Shown here one piece after another: positions 8,939 to 17,154 of a stretch of 64,000 bases of DNA. Position numbers and translations under genes: made by a program. The notes beneath the pieces are model-generated. The model was not told the origin of the DNA. It ran no database searches and saw nothing but the letters and a program-made list of their open reading frames with translations. Location: NCBI GenBank assembly GCA_003161435.1, contig PMOS01000034.1, positions 18,696 to 82,695 on the forward strand, given 5' to 3'. Positions within the stretch are counted from its first letter, which is position 1. Every line of letters begins with the position of its first letter. The stretch is from Vulcanimicrobiota bacterium. Lineage in GTDB: Bacteria; Vulcanimicrobiota; Vulcanimicrobiia; Vulcanimicrobiales; Vulcanimicrobiaceae.

Positions 8939-10249
8939 GTGCGGATCTTTGCGCCATTGGCGTTTCTGCCGGGCGGCTGGGCTCCGGACGTTGCCTTCGA
9001 GGTCGCACCCGACGGGCTGCTGCTCGAGGTGCGGCCCGGCGCGCCTGCCGGCGAGGCCGAGATCCTCGACGGCCCGGTCGTGCCGGGGATGCCGAACCTG
9101 CACTCGCACGCGTTTCAACGCGCGATGGCTGGGAGCGCCGAGCGGCGGGGCGCGAGCGGCGACGACTTCTGGACGTGGCGCGAGGCGATGTACGCGCTGG
9201 CGGCGCAACTCGATCCGGCGACGCTGTTCGTGCTCGCGCGCGATGTCTATCGCGCGATGCTCTCCGCCGGCTACACGGCGGTTGCCGAGTTTCACTATCT
9301 CCATCGCGATCCCGGCGGCGCATGGTACGCCGACAAAGCGGCGATGTCGCGCGCGCTCATCGCCGCGGCGAAGGAGGCCGGGATCGCGATCTGCCTGCTG
9401 CCGGCGCTCTACGCGCACGCCGACGCGGACGGTTCGCCTTTGCGCGCGCAGCAGCGCCGTTTCGCGACCGGTGTCGACGACGTGCTGGAGATCGCGCAGA
9501 CGCTCCGCACGGCGTACGCGCACGATCCGGACGTCGTCGTCGGCGTGTGCGCGCACTCGCTGCGCGCGGTGACACCCGACGAGTTGCGCGCGCTGATCGA
9601 CGGATCGCCGCGTGACGTCCCCGTCCATCTGCACGCGGCCGAACAGCTGCGCGAGGTCGAGGGGGTCCGCGCGGCGCTGGGCGCACGCCCGGTCGCGTGG
9701 CTGCTGGCCGAGCACGCCGTCGACGCTCGCTGGTGCCTCGTGCACGCCACCCACCTCGACGACGGCGAGCGCGATGCGCTCGCGCGCAGCGGTGCGATCG
9801 CAGGTCTGTGCCCGACGACGGAGGCGAACCTGGGCGACGGGCTCTTTTCGCTGGGACCGTATCTGGCGGCCGGCGGCGCGCTGGGGATCGGATCGGACAG
9901 CAACATCTCGGTTGCGCCGGTCGAGGAATTGCGCTGGCTCGAGTACGGCCAGCGGCTCGTCGCGCGCCGGCGCGTCGTCGCGGCAACCGGCCCGGGAGCA
10001 TCGGCCGGCGAGACGCTCTATGCGCGGGCCGCCCGCGGCGGGGCGCAGGCCTGCGGCGTCCGCGCCGGAGAGCTCGTCCCGGGGGCGCGCGCCGACTTGA
10101 TCGTGCTCGACGAGCGCGCCGCGCCGCTCGCGGGCGCGCCGCCCGGCGAGCTGCTCGACCGCTACGTGTTCGCGAGCGATCGGGCCGCCCCGCGGCACGT
10201 CATGGTGCGCGGACGGTGGCGCGTTCGCGACGGGTGTGTCGCGCGATGA
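8939..10249 (+). CDS. hutF: Formimidoylglutamate deiminase
   Basis: Converts N-formimidoylglutamate to N-formylglutamate and ammonia, feeding HutG. It is a 436-aa amidohydrolase. The N-terminal metal motif is in VPGMPNLHSHAFQRAMAG; VHLHAAEQ, LVHATHLDD, GLCPTTEANLGDG and GIGSDSN are the other conserved stations of the HutF/guanine-deaminase-like group. The start is a GTG after a short AAGG. It is separated from the other hut genes by the DUF2339 block, yet its stop overlaps the next gene (ATGA), tying histidine degradation to the downstream ABC transporter operon. The alternative, another aminohydrolase of this group, is less likely given the complete hut set. Confidence 0.9.
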   Translation: MRIFAPLAFLPGGWAPDVAFEVAPDGLLLEVRPGAPAGEAEILDGPVVPGMPNLHSHAFQRAMAGSAERRGASGDDFWTWREAMYALAAQLDPATLFVLARDVYRAMLSAGYTAVAEFHYLHRDPGGAWYADKAAMSRALIAAAKEAGIAICLLPALYAHADADGSPLRAQQRRFATGVDDVLEIAQTLRTAYAHDPDVVVGVCAHSLRAVTPDELRALIDGSPRDVPVHLHAAEQLREVEGVRAALGARPVAWLLAEHAVDARWCLVHATHLDDGERDALARSGAIAGLCPTTEANLGDGLFSLGPYLAAGGALGIGSDSNISVAPVEELRWLEYGQRLVARRRVVAATGPGASAGETLYARAARGGAQACGVRAGELVPGARADLIVLDERAAPLAGAPPGELLDRYVFASDRAAPRHVMVRGRWRVRDGCVAR

Positions 10250-11937
10250 CGCGGGGATCGCCCCGAGACTTTTCGCGCGCCCTGTTCGGCGCGGCTGCGC
10301 TGGTGCTGCTCGCGATGGTCGCGCTGCCGGTCGGCTGGCTCGTCGCGACGAGCTTGAGCGGTCCGCACGGGCCGACGCTCGAGAACTACGTGACGCTGTT
10401 CACCGACCCGACACTGGTGCAGCCGTTCATCATCACGCTGGAGAGCTCGGCCGCGGTCGCGATCCTTTGCGTGCTCGTCGCGGTTCCGATGGGCTGGTGC
10501 GTCGCGCGGACGAACATGCCGCTGCGCCGGCTCGTGCGCGTGCTGGTGATGGCCTCGCTGGTGACGCCGCCGTTCCTGGGCGCGATCGCTTGGGAACTCC
10601 TCGCCGCCCCGAATACGGGCTTTCTCAACCAGCTCGCGCGCGTCGCGTTCCACCTGGACCGGGCCGTCCACCCGTTCAACATCTACACGGTCGCCGGCTT
10701 GACCTTCGTGAACTTTCTCTACACCTTTCCGTACGCGTTCACGTTCGTGGCCAACGCGCTCGAGCGCGTCCCGGCCGACCTCGAGGACGCGTCGGCGATC
10801 CTGGGCGCACGTTCGGCGCAGACGCTTTGGCGCATCACGCTGCCGCTGATCCTGCCGGCGATCCTGGCCGGTGGGCTGATCGCATTTCTGCAATCGATGA
10901 CCGTCTTCGGGTCGGCTGCGATCCTCACGCTGCCGGCCGGCTTCCACACGATGACGACGCGCATCTGGAGCCTGTTCCAGTTCCCGCCCAAGCCGGCGCT
11001 GGCCGCCGCGGCATCGATGCCGATCCTGTTGCTCACGCTGTTGCTGCTGCGCGCGCAACAGCTTATTCTGGGGCGCAAGGGCTACGTCGTCGTCGGCGGT
11101 AAGGGCGCGCGCCGCGCGATCGTCGCACTGGGCAAGTGGAAATGGCTCGCGCTGGGATTCTGCGCGCTCGTGCTGTTGAACGCGATCGTCCTACCGTACG
11201 GCGCGTTGCTCGACGCCGCGTTCGTGAAGGTGGCGCCGGCGGTCCCGACGCCGGCGAACCTCACCTGGTCGCATCTGCACTTCGTCTTCTTCGAGCTCGA
11301 CGCGACGCCGGTCGCGCTGTGGAACACGATGATCCTCGCCCTCGGCGCCGCGACGATCGGTACCGCGCTGGCGCTGGTCGTCGGCTACCTCGTCGCGCGG
11401 CGAGCGGTTCGCGGCTGGCAGCTGCTCGGTTTTCTGGCGACCGCGCCGCTGGCGATTCCGAGCATCGTGCTCGGCGTCGGATTGTTCCTGGCCTACACGC
11501 GCCCGCCGCTGCTGCTGTTCGGGACGCTGTGGATCATGCTGATCGCGTTCGTGACGATCGAGTTTCCGGCCGCCTATCAACAGCTCGTCTCGGTGACGTC
11601 GTCGATCCATCCGGAGCTCGAGGAAGCGGGACGTTTGCTGGGCGCGACGCGGTTGCGCGTGCTGCGCGAGATCACCTCACCGTTGATGCGCAGCGGGCTC
11701 GTGGCGACGTGGTGCTTCGTGTTCATCGGCGCGATCCGCGAGATATCGGCCGCGATCTTGCTGTTCACCGCGCCGACGCGCACGATCGCAGTCGTCATCT
11801 ACGATCTCAACGAGTCCGGTGACACCGGCAGCATCGCCGTGCTCGGGCTGCTGCTGATGGTCGTGACCTTCACCGTGCTGGCCGTCGCGAATCGCGTTCC
11901 GATCGCCGTCACCGCCGTCGAGGAGTTTCGCGAGTGA
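10246..11937 (+). CDS. ABC transporter permease, double-length FbpB/ThiP type
   Basis: A 563-aa inner-membrane permease with two homologous halves of about six helices each, as in iron(III), thiamine and aminoethylphosphonate importers. Each half has an EAA-like loop that contacts the ATPase: EDASAILGARSAQTLWRITL in the first, and the EEAGRLLGATRLRVLREITS segment in the second. The ATG at 10246 overlaps the hutF stop. ATPase and binding protein genes lie at 13021 and 14036. The fold is clear but the cargo is not; neighbours suggest an organic acid rather than iron. Confidence 0.88.
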   Translation: MTRGSPRDFSRALFGAAALVLLAMVALPVGWLVATSLSGPHGPTLENYVTLFTDPTLVQPFIITLESSAAVAILCVLVAVPMGWCVARTNMPLRRLVRVLVMASLVTPPFLGAIAWELLAAPNTGFLNQLARVAFHLDRAVHPFNIYTVAGLTFVNFLYTFPYAFTFVANALERVPADLEDASAILGARSAQTLWRITLPLILPAILAGGLIAFLQSMTVFGSAAILTLPAGFHTMTTRIWSLFQFPPKPALAAAASMPILLLTLLLLRAQQLILGRKGYVVVGGKGARRAIVALGKWKWLALGFCALVLLNAIVLPYGALLDAAFVKVAPAVPTPANLTWSHLHFVFFELDATPVALWNTMILALGAATIGTALALVVGYLVARRAVRGWQLLGFLATAPLAIPSIVLGVGLFLAYTRPPLLLFGTLWIMLIAFVTIEFPAAYQQLVSVTSSIHPELEEAGRLLGATRLRVLREITSPLMRSGLVATWCFVFIGAIREISAAILLFTAPTRTIAVVIYDLNESGDTGSIAVLGLLLMVVTFTVLAVANRVPIAVTAVEEFRE

Positions 11938-13016
11938 GCGATGCGCTGCAACTGGGTGTCCTGCTCGGCGACGACATCGGCCTGGAGGTGGTTCCCGAAG
12001 CGGTCAAAGTCGTCGATGCGGCCGCGCGCGCCGGCGGTTTGCCGATCGACTGGCACGATATTCCGATCGGCCGCCGCGCGCTCGACCAACTCGGCACGAC
12101 GTTGCCCGACGGCACGCTCGACGCGCTCGAGCGACTCGACGGCTGGATCCTCGGGCCGATCGGCCATCGCGAGTATCCCAAGCTGCCGGGTGCGGTGAAC
12201 CCGCACCCGATCCTGCGCAAACACTTCGACCTGTTCGCGAACATCCGGCCGACGCGGTCGTACCGCTCGCTCCCGAGCCTGCACCAAGGCGTCGACCTCG
12301 TGATCGTGCGCGAGAACAACGAGGGTTTTCAACCCGACCGCAACGTCGTCGCGGGCTCGGGCGAGTTCCGTCCGACGCACGACGTGACGATCTCGGTGCG
12401 GGTGATCACGCGCGCCGGTTCGTCGAAGATCGCGCGCGCCGCATTCGAGCTGGCGCGGACGCGCCGCAAGCAGTTGGCGGCGATCCACAAGGATACGGTG
12501 TTCAAGCTGGGCTGCGGGATGTTCGCCGAAGAGTGCCGCGCCGTCGCCGCGGAGTTCCCCGACGTCGCCTACGAGGAAGTCATCGTCGACACGTTCGCGA
12601 TGCGATTGGTCATGCGGCCGCAGGCCTACGACGTCGTGGTGACGACCAACATGTTCGGTGACATTCTCAGCGATGAAGCGGCTGGCCTGGTCGGCGGCCT
12701 CGGCATGGCGCCGGGGCTGTCGGCCGGACATCGCCATGCGATGGCACAGGCGACGCACGGCTCGGCGCCCGACATTGCCGGTCGCAACGTCGCCAACCCC
12801 TACGCGATGATCGTCTCGGCGCAGATGCTGCTCGACTGGATCGGCCGCACGAAGGACGTGCCGCGGGCGCGCGCCGCGGCGCGTGCCGTCGGGCTGGCGG
12901 TCGACGAGACGATCGAAGGCCGCATCGCGCTCACACCGGATCTCGGCGGCACCGCGACGACGACCCAGATGGGCGACGCGATCGCCGCGCGCGCCGCCGT
13001 GCACGCGGCGTCCTGA
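11934..13016 (+). CDS. Isocitrate/isopropylmalate dehydrogenase family protein
   Basis: A 360-aa NAD(P)-dependent beta-decarboxylating dehydrogenase of the IDH/IPMDH/tartrate dehydrogenase family. Diagnostic segments are NIRPTRSYRS, LVIVRENNEGFQPDRN (substrate loop), AIHKDTVFKLG and VVTTNMFGDILSDEAAGLVG (metal-binding aspartates), then HGSAPDIAGRNVANP. The substrate loop does not match the usual leucine-biosynthesis IPMDH or TCA-cycle IDH pattern, so a 2-hydroxy acid such as a tartrate- or malate-like compound is possible. It begins at a GTG overlapping the permease stop and sits inside the transporter operon, which suggests action on the imported compound. Confidence 0.82.
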   Translation: MSDALQLGVLLGDDIGLEVVPEAVKVVDAAARAGGLPIDWHDIPIGRRALDQLGTTLPDGTLDALERLDGWILGPIGHREYPKLPGAVNPHPILRKHFDLFANIRPTRSYRSLPSLHQGVDLVIVRENNEGFQPDRNVVAGSGEFRPTHDVTISVRVITRAGSSKIARAAFELARTRRKQLAAIHKDTVFKLGCGMFAEECRAVAAEFPDVAYEEVIVDTFAMRLVMRPQAYDVVVTTNMFGDILSDEAAGLVGGLGMAPGLSAGHRHAMAQATHGSAPDIAGRNVANPYAMIVSAQMLLDWIGRTKDVPRARAAARAVGLAVDETIEGRIALTPDLGGTATTTQMGDAIAARAAVHAAS

Positions 13017-13020
13017 CGCG

Positions 13021-14034
13021 ATGGCGACGCTCGAGCTGCACGGCCTCGTCAAACGCTTCGGCGGCGTAACCGTCGTCGACGGGATCGATCTCACCATCCC
13101 CGACGGCGCGTTCGTCTGCCTGCTCGGTCCTTCGGGCTGCGGAAAGACGACGCTGCTGCGCCTCATCGCCGGTTTCGTCGCGCCCGACGCGGGCGAGATC
13201 GCCGTCGGTGGGAAACGAGTTTCCGCGCCGGGCAGCGTCGTCCCGCCCGAGCGCCGCGGGATGTCGATGATCTTCCAGAGCTACGCGCTGTGGCCGCACA
13301 TGACCGTCGAGCAGAACGTCGGTTACGGCCTGCGGGTGCGCAATCTTCCCGCCGATGAAGTTCGGCGCCGCGTCGCGACGATCTGCGCGGCGACGCAGTT
13401 GGAGCCGCTGATGAAGCGGTATCCGAGCGAGTTGTCCGGCGGGCAGCAGCAACGCGTGGCCCTCGCGCGCGCGCTGGTCGTCGAACCGCAGACGTTGCTG
13501 TTGGACGAGCCGCTCTCGAACCTCGACGCGAACCTGCGCGAGGAGATGCGCTTCGAGATCCGGCGGCTGCACGACGAGTTCCGGTACACGACGGTTTACG
13601 TCACGCACGACCAGAGCGAAGCGATGGCGACCGCCGACCTGATCGTGGTGCTCAACGCCGGTCGCATCGAGCAGGCCGGCACCGCCGAGGACATCTATCG
13701 GCGTCCGAGCTCGGCGTTCGTCGCGCGCTTCGTCGGCGGCGCGAACGTGCTGCCGGGTCGCCTCGCCGGGCTGGCGACGCCGTTCTCGATCCGGCTCGAG
13801 GACATCGAGCTCGTCGCCGCACCGGGCGCCGGCGCCGCCGGCGCGGTGCGCGGGACCGTCGTGCGCCGGGTGTTCCTGGGGAGTTCGCGGGACTATGTCG
13901 TCGAAGCCGACGGTGAGTTGGTGCGAGTCACGACGCCGCCGCACGTCGACGTCCAGCCCGGCGAGCCGGTCTGGCTTGGCTTTCCGCCCGAACGCTGTCA
14001 CCCCATCGAATCTGTCCCCGCCGGAGGTAGTTAA
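13021..14034 (+). CDS. ABC transporter ATP-binding protein (FbpC/PotA type)
   Basis: The 337-aa ATPase energises the importer encoded around it. Walker A GPSGCGKTTL is at residues 36-45, followed by a Q-loop in MSMIFQSYALWPHMT, the signature LSGGQQQRVALARAL near residue 140, Walker B LLLDEPLSNLDA and the switch His in VYVTHDQSEAMA. The last ~100 residues form a TOBE-like domain typical of this subfamily. It is chosen to start at the ATG at 13021, five bases after the preceding stop; the longer frame upstream overlaps the dehydrogenase. Confidence 0.93.
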   Translation: MATLELHGLVKRFGGVTVVDGIDLTIPDGAFVCLLGPSGCGKTTLLRLIAGFVAPDAGEIAVGGKRVSAPGSVVPPERRGMSMIFQSYALWPHMTVEQNVGYGLRVRNLPADEVRRRVATICAATQLEPLMKRYPSELSGGQQQRVALARALVVEPQTLLLDEPLSNLDANLREEMRFEIRRLHDEFRYTTVYVTHDQSEAMATADLIVVLNAGRIEQAGTAEDIYRRPSSAFVARFVGGANVLPGRLAGLATPFSIRLEDIELVAAPGAGAAGAVRGTVVRRVFLGSSRDYVVEADGELVRVTTPPHVDVQPGEPVWLGFPPERCHPIESVPAGGS

Positions 14035-14035
14035 C

Positions 14036-15082
14036 GTGATCGAACGTTTAGCCCGATTCGCCGCAAGCACCGCCGTCGTCGCCTTGGTCTGCGGCGCGCT
14101 CGCGCCGGCGCGCGTCTCATCCGCGTCGTTCGCGACCGTCGACGTGGCCAAGGCAAAAGCCGAAGGGCTGGTCGTCTTCTATACCTCGGTCGACGTGAGC
14201 GTCGCCGAGCGCCTCGCCCGGGACTTCCAAGCCAAGTACGGGATCAAAGTGCAGGTCGAGCGCACCGGCAGCGAGCGGGTGTTCCAACGGATCGGGCAGG
14301 AGTACGGCAGCAACTTGCACGTGGTCGACGTCGTGAACACGTCCGATTCCGCGAACTTCTTGGTGTGGAAGAGCAGCGGCTGGCTCGCGTCGGTCCCGCT
14401 CGAAGACATTGCGCGCTATTGGCCGCCTGAGTTTCGCGACCGCGACGCCACGTTCGCCACGTGGCGTGCGACGCTCTCGCCGATCGCGTACAACGCTTCG
14501 CTGGTGAAGCCGGCCGACGCGCCCAAGACCTGGGCCGACCTGCTCGCGCCGCAATGGAAGTCCAAGCTGGTCAAGGCCCACCCGGCGTACAGCGGCAGCG
14601 AGATGACCGCCGACTACGAGCTGATGAAGGCGTTCGGGTGGGGGTATCTGCAGAAGCTCGGTGCGCAGAGCGTGATGCAGGTGCAGTCGTCGACCGAGCC
14701 GCCCAAGGTCCTCAGCCGCGGCGAACAGGCGGTCATGGCGGGCGGCAACGAGTACGTCGTCTTCCAGTTGCAGGCGCAGGGCAGCCCGCTCGCGCTCGTC
14801 TACCCGCGCGAAGGCACGCCGTTCGAGACGTCGCCGGCCGCGGTCATGAAGGACGCGCCGCACCCGAACGCCGCGCGCCTGTTCTATCAGTACATGTTCA
14901 GCAAGGATACGCAGCAGATGCTGGTCGACTTCGGCGGCCTGCGCTCGGTGCGCGTGGGGTTGAAGGAACCGGCGAACCGCGTCCCGATCACGCGCATTCG
15001 ATTGTTCCACGACGATCCGGCCGGCGTGCTCAAGACGAGCGACGAGATGAAGACCAAGTATGCGCAGTACTTCGGCACCTGA
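14036..15082 (+). CDS. Extracellular solute-binding protein, family 1 (Fe3+/organic-anion type)
   Basis: A 348-aa periplasmic receptor starting at a GTG one base after the ATPase stop; the ribosome site GGAGG is at 14023-14027, inside the end of that gene. The first ~30 residues are a signal peptide (basic start, hydrophobic stretch, small residues). The mature part opens with EGLVVFYTSVDVS, the hallmark of the FbpA/AfuA/PhnS-like group. The adjacent Tyr-Tyr pair that ferric-binding members use is replaced by NEYVVFQ, with only one Tyr. I therefore infer an anionic organic or phosphorus ligand rather than Fe3+. Confidence 0.87.
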   Translation: MIERLARFAASTAVVALVCGALAPARVSSASFATVDVAKAKAEGLVVFYTSVDVSVAERLARDFQAKYGIKVQVERTGSERVFQRIGQEYGSNLHVVDVVNTSDSANFLVWKSSGWLASVPLEDIARYWPPEFRDRDATFATWRATLSPIAYNASLVKPADAPKTWADLLAPQWKSKLVKAHPAYSGSEMTADYELMKAFGWGYLQKLGAQSVMQVQSSTEPPKVLSRGEQAVMAGGNEYVVFQLQAQGSPLALVYPREGTPFETSPAAVMKDAPHPNAARLFYQYMFSKDTQQMLVDFGGLRSVRVGLKEPANRVPITRIRLFHDDPAGVLKTSDEMKTKYAQYFGT

Positions 15083-15085
15083 CGC

Positions 15086-16435
15086 GTGACCGGCGTCGCC
15101 GGCGCGTTCGCCGTGCGCATGGGCACGCTCGCACGGGCGCCGTTGCCGGCACCCGTAGCGCACGAGGCGAAGCGCGCGCTGGTCAACGTGCTGGCGCTGG
15201 CGATCGGTGCAGCGCGTCATCCCGGCGTCGATGCGATCGTCGCGGCGGCGCGCGAGTTGGGCGGTCCGGCCGGCGTGGCGATCCCCGGTCGCGTCGATCG
15301 CGCCGACGCGCACTTCGCGGCGCTGGCCGCCGGGTTCGCGGCGCACGTCGACGATTTCGACGACACGCATCTGGCGACGGTGATCCATCCCGGCGCCGCC
15401 TGCATGGCGGTGCTCGTCGCATTGGCGCCCGAAACCGCGCCGAGCGGCGCCGCGGCGTTGCGCGCCTTCGCGGTCGGCTGCGAAGCGCAGCTGCGGATCG
15501 GCGTCGCGATCTCGCCCGAGCACTACGACCGCGGCTGGCACATCACCGGCACCTGCGGCGTTATCGGGGCGGCGGTTACGGCGGCGCTGCTGTTCGGCTT
15601 CGACGATGCGGCGCTCGCCCGGGCAGTGCGACTGTCGACGACAATGACGCTCGGCCAACGCGACGCGTTCGGCACGATGACGAAAGCCTTTCACCCCGGT
15701 AAGGCGGCGGCCAACGGGATCCTCGCGGCGCGGCTCGCCGCCCAGGGTGCCGCCGCGCCGCTCGACGTCGTCGAGGATTCGCGCGGGTTCGCCGCCGCGT
15801 TGTCGACGCGCTTCGATCCGCGGCAGATGGCGGGCGACTCGGACACGCGCTGGGAACTCTCGGAGAACACGTACAAGCCGTATCCGTGCGGGATTGTAGC
15901 GCATCCGTCGATCGATGCGGCACTGCAGCTCGGAGCACGAGTGCGCGTCGCCGACGTCCTCGAGCTGCGCGCGCACTGTCATCCGCTCGTCCCCGAGCTG
16001 ATGGGCAACCCAGACCCGACCGACGGGCTCGAGGCGCGCTTCAGTGCGATCCACGGGGTCGCCGCGGCGCTGTGTGACGGCGTCGTCGGATTGCCGCAAT
16101 ACGAAACGGAGCGCGTTCGGCGCGACGACGTGCGCGCGCTGCGGGCGAAGACGGTGCTCGTCCCGGGCGTCGGCATCGCGCGCGACGCGGCGCGTTTGGA
16201 GGCGCGTTTGCGCGACGGTACGATCGTGGAAGAGCCGGTCGAGCACGCTCGCGGGAGCGCAGCGCGTCCGTTGACCGACGACGAGCTGCTCACCAAAGTG
16301 CGGTCGTTGGTCGATCCGGTTCTCGGTGACGGCGCGGCTGCAAGTCTTGCCGGTACGGTGTTCGCGATCGACGGAGCCGGCGCGTGCGATGCGTTGCTGG
16401 GCGCTACCGTTCCCGGAGCGGTCGCGCGTGCCTAG
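15086..16435 (+). CDS. MmgE/PrpD family protein
   Basis: A 449-aa member of the 2-methylcitrate dehydratase/cis-aconitate decarboxylase superfamily. ALAAGFAAHVDDFDD carries the acidic pair typical of the active site. YDRGWHITGTCGVIGAA and TKAFHPGKAAANGILAARLA are the conserved helices of the N-terminal domain, and KPYPCGIVAHPSIDAAL starts the C-terminal lid domain. The family dehydrates, decarboxylates or isomerises small carboxylates, so a role on the compound imported by the upstream transporter is likely. The substrate cannot be read from sequence. Confidence 0.85.
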   Translation: MTGVAGAFAVRMGTLARAPLPAPVAHEAKRALVNVLALAIGAARHPGVDAIVAAARELGGPAGVAIPGRVDRADAHFAALAAGFAAHVDDFDDTHLATVIHPGAACMAVLVALAPETAPSGAAALRAFAVGCEAQLRIGVAISPEHYDRGWHITGTCGVIGAAVTAALLFGFDDAALARAVRLSTTMTLGQRDAFGTMTKAFHPGKAAANGILAARLAAQGAAAPLDVVEDSRGFAAALSTRFDPRQMAGDSDTRWELSENTYKPYPCGIVAHPSIDAALQLGARVRVADVLELRAHCHPLVPELMGNPDPTDGLEARFSAIHGVAAALCDGVVGLPQYETERVRRDDVRALRAKTVLVPGVGIARDAARLEARLRDGTIVEEPVEHARGSAARPLTDDELLTKVRSLVDPVLGDGAAASLAGTVFAIDGAGACDALLGATVPGAVARA

Positions 16436-17147
16436 CGACGCGTCGTCCCGCGGCGCATCGGAGTTCTTGGCGGCGTTCGCTGCTGCGACGCAGAGCGGAA
16501 GTGCGTTCGACGAAGCGCTGCGGACGGCGGCCGCGCGTTTGTCCGCCGCGCGCATGGTGCTCGAGGCGCCGACGGCGACGTCCGAACGCGCGACGCGCGC
16601 CCTCGCCTCGAACGGCGGCGGGCTGCGACGCGCGTTCGTCGCTGCCACCGTGCTGGCGGGAACGCCGGCGACGCGATCCGATGCGGCGACGATCGCGGCA
16701 ACGCTCGCCGCGGGCGAGGCGGCGAGCGACGGCGATACGGCGATCGTCGAGGCGATCGCGATCGGCCGCGAGGTTGCGGCGCGGGTGCGCGTCGCCGTCG
16801 CGTTGGACGAACCGTGGGATGCGGAGGCGATCGCCGATCGCATCGGCGCGGCGATCGCCGCTGCGCGCATCGCGCGGCTTGACGCGAACCAGATTCGTCA
16901 TGCGCTGGGACTCGCCGCGACGCAAGCCGCCGGGCTCGGCGTCGCGCAAGGGACGGCGGCCGGCGAGCTCACCTACGGGAAGGCGGCGTTCGATGCGGTC
17001 GAAGGTGCGGCGCTCGCGCGAGCAGGCTTCACGAGCGCGCCGGCATCACTCGAAGGCCGGCGCGGCCTCGCAGCGCTGATGGCTCACGGATTCGACGAAG
17101 CGGCGTTGCGCGAAGGCCTCGGTCAGCAGTGGATTTCGGCGCTGTAG
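16428..17147 (+). CDS. Short MmgE/PrpD-like protein lacking the C-terminal domain
   Basis: A 239-aa, alanine-rich protein starting at a GTG that overlaps the previous stop by 8 nt. Its second half contains HALGLAATQAAGLGVAQGTA, then a GKAAFDAVEGAALARAGFTS stretch and LEGRRGLAA, matching the conserved N-domain region of MmgE/PrpD enzymes. It ends where a full-length member would start the lid domain, and the early acidic active-site motif is not obvious. It looks like a stably kept, truncated paralogue of its neighbour: perhaps a second subunit, perhaps a decaying duplicate. The intact frame and overlap argue for expression. Confidence 0.7.
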   Translation: MPSDASSRGASEFLAAFAAATQSGSAFDEALRTAAARLSAARMVLEAPTATSERATRALASNGGGLRRAFVAATVLAGTPATRSDAATIAATLAAGEAASDGDTAIVEAIAIGREVAARVRVAVALDEPWDAEAIADRIGAAIAAARIARLDANQIRHALGLAATQAAGLGVAQGTAAGELTYGKAAFDAVEGAALARAGFTSAPASLEGRRGLAALMAHGFDEAALREGLGQQWISAL

Positions 17148-17154
17148 ACGTGCG

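Noticed and set aside
14036..15082. Calling the importer a ferric iron system
   Set aside because: The tyrosine pair is absent and the operon encodes organic-acid enzymes.
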